Origin: UBA6055 sp965214085
Lineage (GTDB): Bacteria; Chloroflexota; Anaerolineae; Aggregatilineales; Phototrophicaceae
Direction: 5' to 3'
DNA: 64,000 nucleotides
Assembly: GCA_965214085.1 (NCBI GenBank)
Contig: OZ243937.1
Coordinates: 1,674,001 to 1,738,000 of the forward strand
Positions 17,082 to 24,947 of this stretch are shown here, one piece after another (positions within the stretch are counted from its first letter, which is position 1; each line of letters starts with the position of its first letter). The notes under the pieces were generated by a model, which made no database searches, was not told where the DNA came from, and saw only the letters and a program-made list of their open reading frames with translations. A program made the translations under genes and the position numbers.

Positions 17082-18335
17082 TTAGCCGATCAAATATATC
17101 GAAGTCTGCCGGCCATCCAGCCAGCGCGTCACGCCGCCGCTGAGCGCCGCGTCTTCTTCCAGCATGATGCGTAGATCTTGCCCGTGCCATTCAGGCACGC
17201 TCTTGACGATATTGAGTTCAATGGAATAAACCGTGTCATCGAACAAAGGGTATTCGCCAGCGCCGGGCACGCCATCTTGCCGATCCCACAATCCAATTAA
17301 GGGGCCGGCAGCGTGACCGTGATACCCCAGCGGGTGACTGTAAATCTGGGCGCGTATGCCTTCCGCTTCCGCCCGTCCTAGCGCGCTGCGCAAGACATCG
17401 TTGCCAATGCGGCCGACCTGCATTTCCGCCAGGAGTATATCTTGCAGCCTGTTGCCAGCTTGTAAGGCGGCGCGTATGCCGGCCGGCGCGTCGGTCTCGC
17501 CGGACCTTAGCACGTAGGCATGCTGTTGCTGATCAGTTGCTAAACCCAGGTAGTGGAAGCCCATATCACAATGCAGCAAGTCGCCCGGCTGAATCGTCAC
17601 GCAGGCGCTTTCGAGGAATGCGAAGGACTTGCCCGGCGACTGCACATCGACGGTCGGTTGAAACCAGGCGCTCAGTCCAGCGTCCTGCATCGTCTGCCGC
17701 ATCCACCAGACGACATCGTCGGTGGTGGTGATGCCGGGGTGGATGACTTCGCTGGAGAATGCGCGTTTGATGATCTGGTGCCCTATCTCGGCCAATCCGG
17801 GATAGGCGGCGAGCTCCTCCGGCAGGCGTCGCTCCAGCCAGCCCACGCAAAGCCCCTCGGCGCTGACCAGCCGCGATGAATAAGGCTCGCCCAGCGCTTG
17901 GCTGAGCTGCAGGTACTCGCTGTGGGAGATGCCGTCGCCAAAGGCAAAAGTCGACGAGACGTTGATCCCGATTCGCTTGGGATCGCGCTCGCCCACCAAG
18001 CGCGCCAGGCAAGCGTACTGCTCCTCTTTGTCCGGGTTCCACGCAGCTTCATAGAAGCCCTCGATGCCGTAGCGCGACACCGTCAGGCGCTCGACATCGC
18101 CGTCGGCTTGGCGCGTGAAAAGCAAAATTGCGCGCCGGCGGGCGGACATCGACGTGGCCGGCAGCAAGGACATGATCACGGGATCTTCGTTGTATTCTTG
18201 GCAAGCCACGATCCACATGTCCAGTTCTGCGCGCTGCATCAGTTCCGGCAGCAGCGATTCCAGCCGAGCCTTCAGCCAGCGGTCGCGCACCTCAGCTTGC
18301 CGCCGCAGTGGCAGGATAGCGCTTAGAAATGACAT
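17082..18335 (-). CDS. M24 family metallopeptidase (Xaa-Pro peptidase-like)
   Basis: Pita-bread-fold peptidase or creatinase-like hydrolase. The N-terminal ~170 residues form the non-catalytic creatinase-N-like domain. In the catalytic half, LLHCDMGFHYLGLATDQQQ supplies the first Asp, HPLGYHGHAAGP near residue 340 the metal His, YSIELNIV the first Glu and IMLEEDA the second. The expected second Asp of the DxGxxxxGYxxD segment is at LATDQQ. A strong AAGGAAGGA ribosome site precedes the ATG at 18335. Likely a cytoplasmic dipeptidase or prolidase, but substrate specificity is unproven. It lies 25 bp downstream of the MATE-like gene on the same strand. Confidence 0.85.
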   Translation of the reverse strand: MSFLSAILPLRRQAEVRDRWLKARLESLLPELMQRAELDMWIVACQEYNEDPVIMSLLPATSMSARRRAILLFTRQADGDVERLTVSRYGIEGFYEAAWNPDKEEQYACLARLVGERDPKRIGINVSSTFAFGDGISHSEYLQLSQALGEPYSSRLVSAEGLCVGWLERRLPEELAAYPGLAEIGHQIIKRAFSSEVIHPGITTTDDVVWWMRQTMQDAGLSAWFQPTVDVQSPGKSFAFLESACVTIQPGDLLHCDMGFHYLGLATDQQQHAYVLRSGETDAPAGIRAALQAGNRLQDILLAEMQVGRIGNDVLRSALGRAEAEGIRAQIYSHPLGYHGHAAGPLIGLWDRQDGVPGAGEYPLFDDTVYSIELNIVKSVPEWHGQDLRIMLEEDAALSGGVTRWLDGRQTSIYLIG

Positions 18336-18359
18336 GATGGTCCTTCCTTGAATATCTGG

Positions 18360-19679
18360 CTAAGCAGCCGCCAGAGCCGATTGCCAATGCAGCCTTAAGT
18401 CGGGCTTGCCCCGGCGATACGATAGGAATAGCAGGCACAGTTCGCAACATTGCCCCAGGGTCAAGCCGAGCGCCGCCGCCAGGATGCCAGGCATGCCCAG
18501 CGCGATGCCGCCCCAGACGGTTAGCGCGGTCGTGAGGAAGCCCAGGCTGATGGCCTGATAGATAGTGGCGGTGCGCTGGCTGAGCATGAGCAGCGCGCGA
18601 AAATAGCTTTGCAGTGTGGTCAAGAGCGGAATGAGGACTGCCGCCCGCGCGCCTGACTCAACCAGCGTACGCAGATGCTCCGGCACGCCCAGGACGCCGC
18701 CGACGTAAACAGTGATCAGCGGGGTATAAGCGAAAAGCAGCATGACAAAGCTGAGCGTGACACCCAGCCCCAAGGTGAAATTGCGCAGCAGACGATGGAC
18801 GGGCTCGCTGTTATCGAGGGAAATCACCACTTCCTGATAAGCCATACCACCTGCGCGCGTCGCGAACATGATGGACAAAAGGACGGGCCAGGCCGCCAGG
18901 CTTTGGATTGCATCCGGTGTATTGGCCAGCCCGCGCTCGACCGCCGGGTAAATCAACATGCTGACCAGGCTGGTGATCGCCAGTGGAATGTGAAAACGCA
19001 GCACCTGACGATAGCTTAGCTCGGGCAGGCCCGCTTGGCGAGGCGTCGACAGCAGACGCCGCACATCAGGCCGCGAGATGATATGCGTATACGTAGTCTC
19101 CGCCAGCACGGAAATCGCCAGCGCCAGCGCGCCGACTTGAGCGCCGGCGATGTTGGTGATGGCGCCTAATCCCACAGCAATGCCGCCCGAGACCAGCACA
19201 CGAAGCGCGGTGCCGTAGCCGACGTAGCGCGTGTTGCCAAAACGGATGATTATGCCCTGGTGAAAGCGGCGATAACCGATGAAGGCGCCCCAGAAGATCA
19301 TGATTTTCATGCCGGGGCGGGTCGCTTCAATGATGTGGGCGGGGATGTTGAGCGCGGCGCCAAGATACAGGTCCAGCAAAGGCGTGAAAGCCATCAGCAC
19401 AGCTATGCCCGCGATAAAGAGGTTGATCGCCAGCATGAATCGCCAGAGCCGCTGAAAGGACTGTCGATCCCGCGCCAGCGCGTTGCTGGTAGCCAGCAGC
19501 ATGATAATCGGCGTTTCGATGAGAATCGACAGCGTGAAGACCAGACCGAAGGCGGCCAGTTGCGTTTCGGAATCCGGCTTGCGGCTGATCACGCCTTGAA
19601 TCCAGGGCGCTTCCAAAGCCATCATCAGCCAGGCAAGCGCCAGCGGCAACCAAAACTTCAGGACTTTTTGATATGTCAT
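18360..19679 (-). CDS. MATE/MOP-superfamily-like integral membrane protein
   Basis: About 440 residues with roughly 12 hydrophobic segments in two similar halves (first from FWLPLALAWLMMAL, second from FHIPLAITSLVSML near residue 225). This is the organisation of MATE exporters and other MOP flippases. Both halves start with an 'RQVLRFHIPLA'/'QKVLKFWLPLA' segment, supporting an internal duplication. I cannot separate a drug exporter from an ANKH-like or polysaccharide flippase-like member. The ATG at 19679 is preferred over the TTG at 19706. It is upstream of, and probably co-transcribed with, the M24 peptidase gene. Confidence 0.7.
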   Translation of the reverse strand: MTYQKVLKFWLPLALAWLMMALEAPWIQGVISRKPDSETQLAAFGLVFTLSILIETPIIMLLATSNALARDRQSFQRLWRFMLAINLFIAGIAVLMAFTPLLDLYLGAALNIPAHIIEATRPGMKIMIFWGAFIGYRRFHQGIIIRFGNTRYVGYGTALRVLVSGGIAVGLGAITNIAGAQVGALALAISVLAETTYTHIISRPDVRRLLSTPRQAGLPELSYRQVLRFHIPLAITSLVSMLIYPAVERGLANTPDAIQSLAAWPVLLSIMFATRAGGMAYQEVVISLDNSEPVHRLLRNFTLGLGVTLSFVMLLFAYTPLITVYVGGVLGVPEHLRTLVESGARAAVLIPLLTTLQSYFRALLMLSQRTATIYQAISLGFLTTALTVWGGIALGMPGILAAALGLTLGQCCELCLLFLSYRRGKPDLRLHWQSALAAA

Positions 19680-19779
19680 GGCTTCGACTGGCACGTTTAA
19701 CAGCAACTCGGAGCGTATGGTACATGATTCGACGCTGATGCGACAGCAGCAGGCGCGGATCGATCATCATCTTCGCGAG

Positions 19780-19956
19780 GAATCAGGAAATGTATCCATC
19801 TCGGTTGAAACAAATTCTTTATTATCTAGGACACCGAGACATGCGATAGCACCGAGGCACTCAACCGCAATATGCCATATCTTTGTGTGCTTTGCGCCTT
19901 TGTGTCTTTGTGGTGAAATTGAATTTCAACCGAATTCGCTACACTACCGAATCAGG
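19780..19956 (-). mobile_element. MITE-like family D element, inverted copy
   Basis: Reverse-orientation copy of the D element (body about 19788-19948) with GGAAATGTATCC at the left and CACTACC at the right. The 8-mer GAATCAGG is repeated exactly at 19780-19787 and 19949-19956. The left copy overlaps the GG that normally begins the element, so the boundary is ambiguous by 2 bp. Like the 16434 copy it is uninterrupted (no family A insert), though more diverged. It occupies the divergent gap between the MATE-like gene and the permease pair. Confidence 0.6.
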
Positions 19957-20030
19957 TGACAGCTTGCCGCGTCTACGGCGCTGCGTTACTATGTGGTCTG
20001 CCTCACGCTTAAATTGGACAGGAGGACATT

Positions 20031-20909
20031 TTGACGTTTTGGGATCGCTGGCGCATCCCGATTATGTTGGCGCCGACGATGTCGGTCATCTTCTTCTTGT
20101 TCATTGGCGGCTTGAGTTACGGCGCTTTGGTCAGCCTGGGCTGGCAGCCGCTGATCGGCCGGACCGATATCTCGCTGCGGGCTTATCACAATATCCTGTT
20201 TTCCGGCGAATTCACGGAAGTATTTTGGCATGGCTTGGTGCTGACAATCTGGGTCAGCGTGGGCAGCACGGTGATATCGGCGATATTGGCGCTGATGACC
20301 GCGCTGCTGCTGCGCCGCACTTTTGTCGGCAAACGCTTCGCCGTTTTCCTCTACCAATTTAATCTGCCCGTGCCGCATGTGGTCGCGGCCATCGGCATTC
20401 TCTTCCTCTTCTCGCAGAGCGGCGTGTTGTCGCGTACGGGGGCGCAGCTAGGCTTGATAAGCTATCCGAATGAGTTTCCGGTGCTGGTGCGCGACCGCTA
20501 TGGCATCGGCATGATGCTGTCCTTCGTCTGGAAAGAAGTGCCCTTCATCGGCGTTATCGTGCTGGCGGTGCTACAATCGCTGGGCGTGGACTACGAAGAT
20601 CTGGCGCGCAGCTTGGGCGCAAATCGCTGGCAGCGCTTCCGCTACGTGATCCTACCGCTGGTAATGCCGGGCCTGCTTTCCGGCTCGATCCTGGTTTTCG
20701 CCTTCACCTTCGGCTCCTACGAAGTGCCGGCGATTCTGGGCGTGCGCTTTCCCCGCACTTTGACCGTGACGGCTGTGCGTTTCTTCCGTAATCCGGATCT
20801 CAACGCCCGCACCGAGGGCATGGCCATCAGCATCATCATTTCAATTATCGTATTCTTCCTGGTGCTGGGTTATATGTGGCTCAGCCGCCGCGCGATACGG
20901 CAGGACTGA
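20031..20909 (+). CDS. ABC transporter permease (PotB/ThiP-like), first of a pair
   Basis: Inner-membrane permease of a binding-protein-dependent importer, with about six helices in 292 residues. The EAA loop reads DLARSLGANRWQRFRYVILPLVMPG near residue 190, the coupling site for the ATPase. It resembles polyamine, thiamine and iron permeases. The start is the TTG at 20031: a perfect AGGAGG (20020-20025) precedes it and no ATG is suitably placed. The second permease follows after 5 bp. No ATPase or substrate-binding protein gene is adjacent. Confidence 0.9.
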   Translation: MTFWDRWRIPIMLAPTMSVIFFLFIGGLSYGALVSLGWQPLIGRTDISLRAYHNILFSGEFTEVFWHGLVLTIWVSVGSTVISAILALMTALLLRRTFVGKRFAVFLYQFNLPVPHVVAAIGILFLFSQSGVLSRTGAQLGLISYPNEFPVLVRDRYGIGMMLSFVWKEVPFIGVIVLAVLQSLGVDYEDLARSLGANRWQRFRYVILPLVMPGLLSGSILVFAFTFGSYEVPAILGVRFPRTLTVTAVRFFRNPDLNARTEGMAISIIISIIVFFLVLGYMWLSRRAIRQD

Positions 20910-20914
20910 GCATT

Positions 20915-21769
20915 ATGGCAGCCATGAGTGTTGACTTGGCGCAGGCCGGGCAGGGTAGAAAGCGGCTCTTGCGCGCGCTGCATTATTGCGCCGTCATTTT
21001 GCTGATATTTCTGCTGCTGACGCCTCTGCTCGCTTTTCTCTTTAACGCGTTTTCCTTCCGCTGGTTCTATCCGCAGCTCTTCCCCGACGAGTTAAGTCTG
21101 CGCGCTTGGGAGAGTACGTTCTCCGCCAACTCCAAAGTGCCTGAAGCTTTGATGAATAGCACCATCCTGGCATTGGGCGTCACCGTGAGCTCGGTGATTA
21201 TCGGCTTGCCAGCGGCGCGGGCACTGGGTTTGTATTCCTTTCGCGGCAAGCGCGTCATCGAGTTTCTGATCATCTCGCCGACCATCGTGCCGGGCATTGC
21301 CGTGGCCATGGGCTTGAATATCAACTTCATTCGCTGGGGGCTATCGGGCAACTTGCTCGGCGTCGGATTGGTGCATCTGGTGCCGGTGATGCCTTATGTC
21401 GTACTGACGCTTTCCGGCGTCTTCGCCAATTACAATCCCGAGTTCGAGCAGCAGGCACGCTCGCTGGGCGCGGGTACGCTGCGGACATTCTGGCATGTCA
21501 CCTTGCCGGCGGTATTCCCCGGCATCGTCGTAGCCAGCCTCTTCGCTTACTTGATCTCCTGGAGCCAGTACATCTTGACCTTCCTGGTGGGCGCGGGGCA
21601 GGTGATTACGATGCCGGTGCTGCTCTTCTCGATCGCGTCGGGCACCAACAACGCGCTTACCGCGGCCATGTCGCTGGTTTTCGTCGCGCCATCAATCCTC
21701 ATCCTGATTCTGACGGCGCGCTATCTGTCTGGCAAGTCCAGCGCCATCGGCGGCTTCGGGCAGATCTAG
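20915..21769 (+). CDS. ABC transporter permease (PotC-like), second of a pair
   Basis: Second inner-membrane subunit, 284 residues and six predicted helices. The EAA loop is EQQARSLGAGTLRTFWHVTLPAVFPG. The ATG at 20915 lies 6 bp after the first permease's stop; an in-frame GTG at 20876 inside the upstream gene is less likely. Together the two permeases form a heterodimeric channel of the spermidine/putrescine, thiamine or 2-aminoethylphosphonate type. The substrate cannot be told without the binding protein, which is not in the window. Confidence 0.9.
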   Translation: MAAMSVDLAQAGQGRKRLLRALHYCAVILLIFLLLTPLLAFLFNAFSFRWFYPQLFPDELSLRAWESTFSANSKVPEALMNSTILALGVTVSSVIIGLPAARALGLYSFRGKRVIEFLIISPTIVPGIAVAMGLNINFIRWGLSGNLLGVGLVHLVPVMPYVVLTLSGVFANYNPEFEQQARSLGAGTLRTFWHVTLPAVFPGIVVASLFAYLISWSQYILTFLVGAGQVITMPVLLFSIASGTNNALTAAMSLVFVAPSILILILTARYLSGKSSAIGGFGQI

Positions 21770-21836
21770 GCGGGCTGCCTCAAGCCGCGTTAGTCAGCCG
21801 GCCTCTGGATTGCCCTGCCCGCGCGGGCAAAGGCAC

Positions 21837-21865
21837 TTGACACCAGCAAACCGAAGTGCTAAGCT
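21837..21865 (+). promoter_or_regulatory. Possible promoter of tRNA-Asp
   Basis: TTGACA at 21837-21842, a 17-nt spacer, then TAAGCT at 21860-21865, only half matching TATAAT. The position 14 nt before the tRNA fits a promoter. A 14-bp perfect palindrome TGCCCGCGCGGGCA (21816-21829) just upstream could form the terminator hairpin of the permease operon, though no T-run follows. Confidence 0.35.
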
Positions 21866-21878
21866 AAGTCAGTTGTCT

Positions 21879-21951
21879 GGGGGCGTGGTGTAGCGGTTAA
21901 CATGCCGGCCTGTCAAGCCGGAGATCGCGGGTTCAAATCCCGTCGCTCCCG
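21879..21951 (+). tRNA. tRNA-Asp (GTC)
   Basis: A 73-nt cloverleaf: acceptor GGGGGCG pairs with CGCTCCC (one G-T), the anticodon stem CCGGC/GCCGG holds loop CTGTCAA with anticodon GTC at 21912-21914, and the T arm contains GGTTCAAATCC. The discriminator is G, as expected for Asp. CCA is not encoded. Confidence 0.95.
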
Positions 21952-22009
21952 TCAGTCGGAGGCACTTGCTTAGGTGTCTCCGTTTTCTTTTGGCTGTCTG
22001 CGCTGGGTC

Positions 22010-23251
22010 ATGGTCTTCAACGCGTCCATCCACTATCTCGACAATTCACTCTACATCGACGATATTGAGCTCGCGTCAATTGCCCGCGAGGTCGGTACGC
22101 CGACGTATATCTATAGCCTCAAGCGCGTTGGCGAGAATCTTCGTCGCTTGCGCGCGGCCTTCGCTCCTTGTGACGCCCGGATTCATTACAGCGTCAAAGC
22201 CAACGGCAGCCTGGCGATTCTTCAGGTGCTGAGTGGAGCGGGCGCAGGCTTCGATTGCGTGAGCGCCGGCGAAATCGACCGCTGCTTGAGAGCCGGCGCC
22301 TACGCGCAGGGCATCGTATTCGCGGGCGTCGGCAAGACCCGTGCCGAGGTTGCCTTCGCCGTATCCGCGGGCATCGGCTGGTTCAATGTCGAGAATGTCG
22401 CCGAGCTGGGCTATATCAACGACGGCGCCGCAAACACGGGCGTAGACGCTGTGAACGTGGCGCTGCGGCTCAATCCTCAGGTCACTGCCAATACTCACCC
22501 ATTCATGGCGACCGGGCACGGCGCCGCGAAATTCGGCTTGACCGCCGATGTCATTGGCGACATATTGGCGCGGCAGAGCGACTACCCGCGGCTTCGCTTC
22601 GCCGGCATCCATATCCATATCGGCAGCCAGCTGGGCGATACCGCGGCTACGCTGGCGGCTCTGGACGCGGCGCTGGACCTGATCGCGGCTCATCCACGCA
22701 TCGGCACAATCAATCTGGGTGGCGGTTTGCCGGTCGCCTATCGCGCTGACGATGCGCAGCCGTCGCTCAAAGCTTTGGTGAAGGAGCTGCTGCCGCGGCT
22801 GGAGGGGTATGAAGTCCTGCTGGAACCCGGCCGCTCGATCGTGGCTGACGCGGGTTTGCTGGTCACGGAAGTGCTTTACGTCAAGCGGCAGGCGGGGCAG
22901 GTCTTCTACATTGTAGACGCCAGCATGGCGGAACTCATTCGACCAGCGCTTTATGACGCGCATCATGAAGTTTTGCCGCTACGAACGAGCAACGGCGAGA
23001 CGGTGATGGCGCAGGTTGTGGGACCAGTCTGCGAGTCAGCCGATGTATTGGCTCGCGACCGCCAACTGCCGCTGCTGCGAGCGGGCGACCGCGAGGCGCT
23101 GATGACTGCCGGCGCCTATGGCATGTCGATGGCCAGCAATTACAATGCGCGTCCGCGGCCGGCGGAGGTGGTGGTGTCGGAGACGGGCGATGAGTGGCGG
23201 GTCAGTCGCCGGCGAGAGACCTTTGACGATCTCGCCCGGAGCGACGATTAG
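22010..23251 (+). CDS. lysA: Diaminopimelate decarboxylase
   Basis: PLP enzyme decarboxylating meso-diaminopimelate to lysine, the last step of the DAP pathway. The PLP lysine is in HYSVKANGS near residue 60. GIHIHIGSQ, NLGGGLP and EPGRSIVADAG mark the barrel and phosphate-binding segments. The C-terminal substrate segment near MTAGAYGMSMASNYN is typical (family YGxxMSxxYN). The 413-aa length from the ATG at 22010 fits the family; upstream in-frame codons back to 21974 run into tRNA-flanking sequence. Aspartokinase (lysC), the first enzyme of the pathway, is encoded far away at 59-60 kb. Confidence 0.93.
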   Translation: MVFNASIHYLDNSLYIDDIELASIAREVGTPTYIYSLKRVGENLRRLRAAFAPCDARIHYSVKANGSLAILQVLSGAGAGFDCVSAGEIDRCLRAGAYAQGIVFAGVGKTRAEVAFAVSAGIGWFNVENVAELGYINDGAANTGVDAVNVALRLNPQVTANTHPFMATGHGAAKFGLTADVIGDILARQSDYPRLRFAGIHIHIGSQLGDTAATLAALDAALDLIAAHPRIGTINLGGGLPVAYRADDAQPSLKALVKELLPRLEGYEVLLEPGRSIVADAGLLVTEVLYVKRQAGQVFYIVDASMAELIRPALYDAHHEVLPLRTSNGETVMAQVVGPVCESADVLARDRQLPLLRAGDREALMTAGAYGMSMASNYNARPRPAEVVVSETGDEWRVSRRRETFDDLARSDD

Positions 23252-23320
23252 GCTTAAATTTCCTAATTTAATTTGACTTCACAATGGACAGGCTAGACCG
23301 GCTTCATTGAGCAAATCTAA

Positions 23321-24061
23321 CTAGGGTTCTAGTTGGTCACGGAATGAGCGCAGTCTATCCTCAGCAATTGGGATCGCTTGCATTTGCTCGAACAGAAACT
23401 CGTCGCTAAGACGCTTGGCTATCCAGGAGCTGTCTCTTCGCAATAGCACGGCGACATTGGGGCTGCCACCGACTCCAAGCCCGGCATTCACTCTACTCAC
23501 ATGATCCAAGGTCCAAAGGACACAAAACAGACCGGCCGCGATAGTCTTAGGAGCAGCGTCGTCCCAGAAGATTCGTTTCACAAAGGCTAAGAATGGATCT
23601 GCCTGAAAACCGCCGCTGCCTATTGAGAAGAATGGCGATTCAAAAGTAACTTCAATCGAGTTGGCGCCCTCGTCAAACACAAGCAGCGTCGGTGTGTCTT
23701 TGTGCGGGAGCGCTATCATCAGATTGCAGCGGATAGCTTCGGCCAGACCAGTTCCAAGTATGCCGTCGGCGGCTCGCGCGCGTTCTAGCGCAGACCCGAC
23801 TTCTGTCCACATGAGTTCTGAAATCAGCCCTCTCAAATCCGCCAAGTTCTTGACACCACCAAGCGATGCCCAGTTGCCGCTAATGCGTTGGGCAATTAGC
23901 TGATTCAATCCAACAGAACCCGCGCCCGCGTAAATTCCATCAGGCTCAATTAGTATTATCTTGTTTTGAACTTCCTGTTCAATTGCCGATCCAAATGTAG
24001 TGATGCTATCTGCACCGACAACGATTCCCTCCTTACACTTGACACCAACTATCAGCGTCAT
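23321..24061 (-). CDS. Proteasome-like Ntn-hydrolase family protein
   Basis: The N-terminus MTLIVGVKCKEGIVVGADSITTFG matches the start of proteasome beta/HslV-type Ntn hydrolases: strand, KxGxVxGAD turn, then strand. After Met removal Thr2 would be the N-terminal nucleophile. Lys10 and Asp18 sit where the family has supporting residues. GIYAGAGSVGLNQLIAQRI and ESPFFSIGSGG (the family's GSG segment) follow. At 246 residues it is longer than HslV (~175) and has no HslU, Mpa or ARC partner here. It starts 7 bp after the stop of the upstream gene, with AAGGA in that gene's end, so the two are coupled. Base composition looks less GC-rich than its neighbours. Function unknown. Confidence 0.65.
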   Translation of the reverse strand: MTLIVGVKCKEGIVVGADSITTFGSAIEQEVQNKIILIEPDGIYAGAGSVGLNQLIAQRISGNWASLGGVKNLADLRGLISELMWTEVGSALERARAADGILGTGLAEAIRCNLMIALPHKDTPTLLVFDEGANSIEVTFESPFFSIGSGGFQADPFLAFVKRIFWDDAAPKTIAAGLFCVLWTLDHVSRVNAGLGVGGSPNVAVLLRRDSSWIAKRLSDEFLFEQMQAIPIAEDRLRSFRDQLEP

Positions 24062-24068
24062 AGTGAAA

Positions 24069-24491
24069 TTATCCTTGGAATACGCTTTTTACCTTGAACT
24101 GCGGAAAATCAACGTAAATCGTCCTGACAATTTCTTGAAAGCCAACTTCTCTCGCCCATTTCACTTTAACATCAATGAAGTCTCGAATATGATGTGGGAT
24201 TATGTGAAAATCCCTAGCCGCTGCTGCATAGGATGCCATGTACTCCTTCCATCCGCCTCGCGCATGTCGTCTAATTGTAATGAGACCTTCCCGTTCGAGC
24301 AGTTCAGCATCTCGATAAATCGTGACACAAAAGGGACCGTAATCGTACGGTTGAAATTGGTAATAGTCCGGCGGAAGCTCGTCGGGAAACTGCATTCCCA
24401 CTAAAAACGCTATCTTCTGCAGCTGCACAGGTGTAACCGGCTCCCCATTGGCAGCAGCGATGATCTTCAAAAGCAAATCGGTCCGCTTCAT
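24069..24491 (-). CDS. YwgA/Panacea-like (DUF4065-type) small protein
   Basis: A 140-residue soluble protein. Its segments VQLQKIAFLVG and FQPYDYGPFCVTIYRDAELLEREGLI match the pattern of YwgA-like and SocA/Panacea proteins (LQKxxFL...YDYGPF...L...GL). Some of those act as antitoxins or regulators. I choose the ATG at 24491 because GGAGGGG lies directly before it; an in-frame ATG at 24509 overlaps that site. It heads a two-gene unit with the proteasome-like gene, placed between lysA and the Met tRNAs. Whether the pair is a toxin-antitoxin, defence or housekeeping unit cannot be decided from sequence alone. Confidence 0.55.
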   Translation of the reverse strand: MKRTDLLLKIIAAANGEPVTPVQLQKIAFLVGMQFPDELPPDYYQFQPYDYGPFCVTIYRDAELLEREGLITIRRHARGGWKEYMASYAAAARDFHIIPHHIRDFIDVKVKWAREVGFQEIVRTIYVDFPQFKVKSVFQG

Positions 24492-24614
24492 GTTGTCCCC
24501 TCCCCACATGACCTGGCGACCGCAGGATATTGACTATAGTTTAGCACATTTGTTAATCGTTCAACTTAATGCCATGCCAACCAAAAAAAGACCCGTTGCG
24601 GGTCTCCCTAGCAG

Positions 24615-24688
24615 TGCTGATGGGAAGACTTGAACTTCCGACCTCGCGATTATGAGTCGCGCGCTCTAACCAGCTGAGCTACATCAGC
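24615..24688 (-). tRNA. tRNA with CAT anticodon (elongator Met, or Ile2)
   Basis: A 74-nt minus-strand cloverleaf: acceptor GCTGATG pairs with CATCAGC, discriminator A. The D arm is TAGCTCAGCTGGTTAGAGC. Anticodon stem CGCGA/TCGCG holds loop CTCATAA. The T arm has AGTTCAAGT. CAT can be elongator Met or, if C34 is lysidinylated, Ile (AUA); the sequence does not settle which. It lies 4 bp from the initiator tRNA. Confidence 0.9.
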
Positions 24689-24692
24689 TCAA

Positions 24693-24764
<72 letters not shown>

Positions 24765-24874
24765 TCATAGGCAACGCTGAACGTTGCGAATTCTCAGCTT
24801 AACAGCCGCGCACAGGCTTGTCAATGGCGAGCTTGATTCCGCGAGACTTTCACTGTAACGCGCGGAACCCGTCC

Positions 24875-24904
24875 TTGCATGAGTCGCAGCCGGAACGTTA
24901 TAAT
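24875..24904 (+). promoter_or_regulatory. Promoter of uvrB
   Basis: TTGCAT at 24875-24880 and a perfect TATAAT at 24899-24904, separated by 18 nt, lie about 45 bp before the uvrB ATG. The transcript would begin near 24911. No inverted-repeat operator is evident around it. Confidence 0.65.
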
Positions 24905-24947
24905 CAGCAGGGCAACGAACACCTGTTCGCAAGGCGAAGGCAGAGCC

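Noticed and set aside
19680..20030. Possible regulatory leader for the permease operon
   Set aside because: The stretch is mostly a family D element; no conserved leader structure or terminator was seen, only the AGGAGG before the TTG start.
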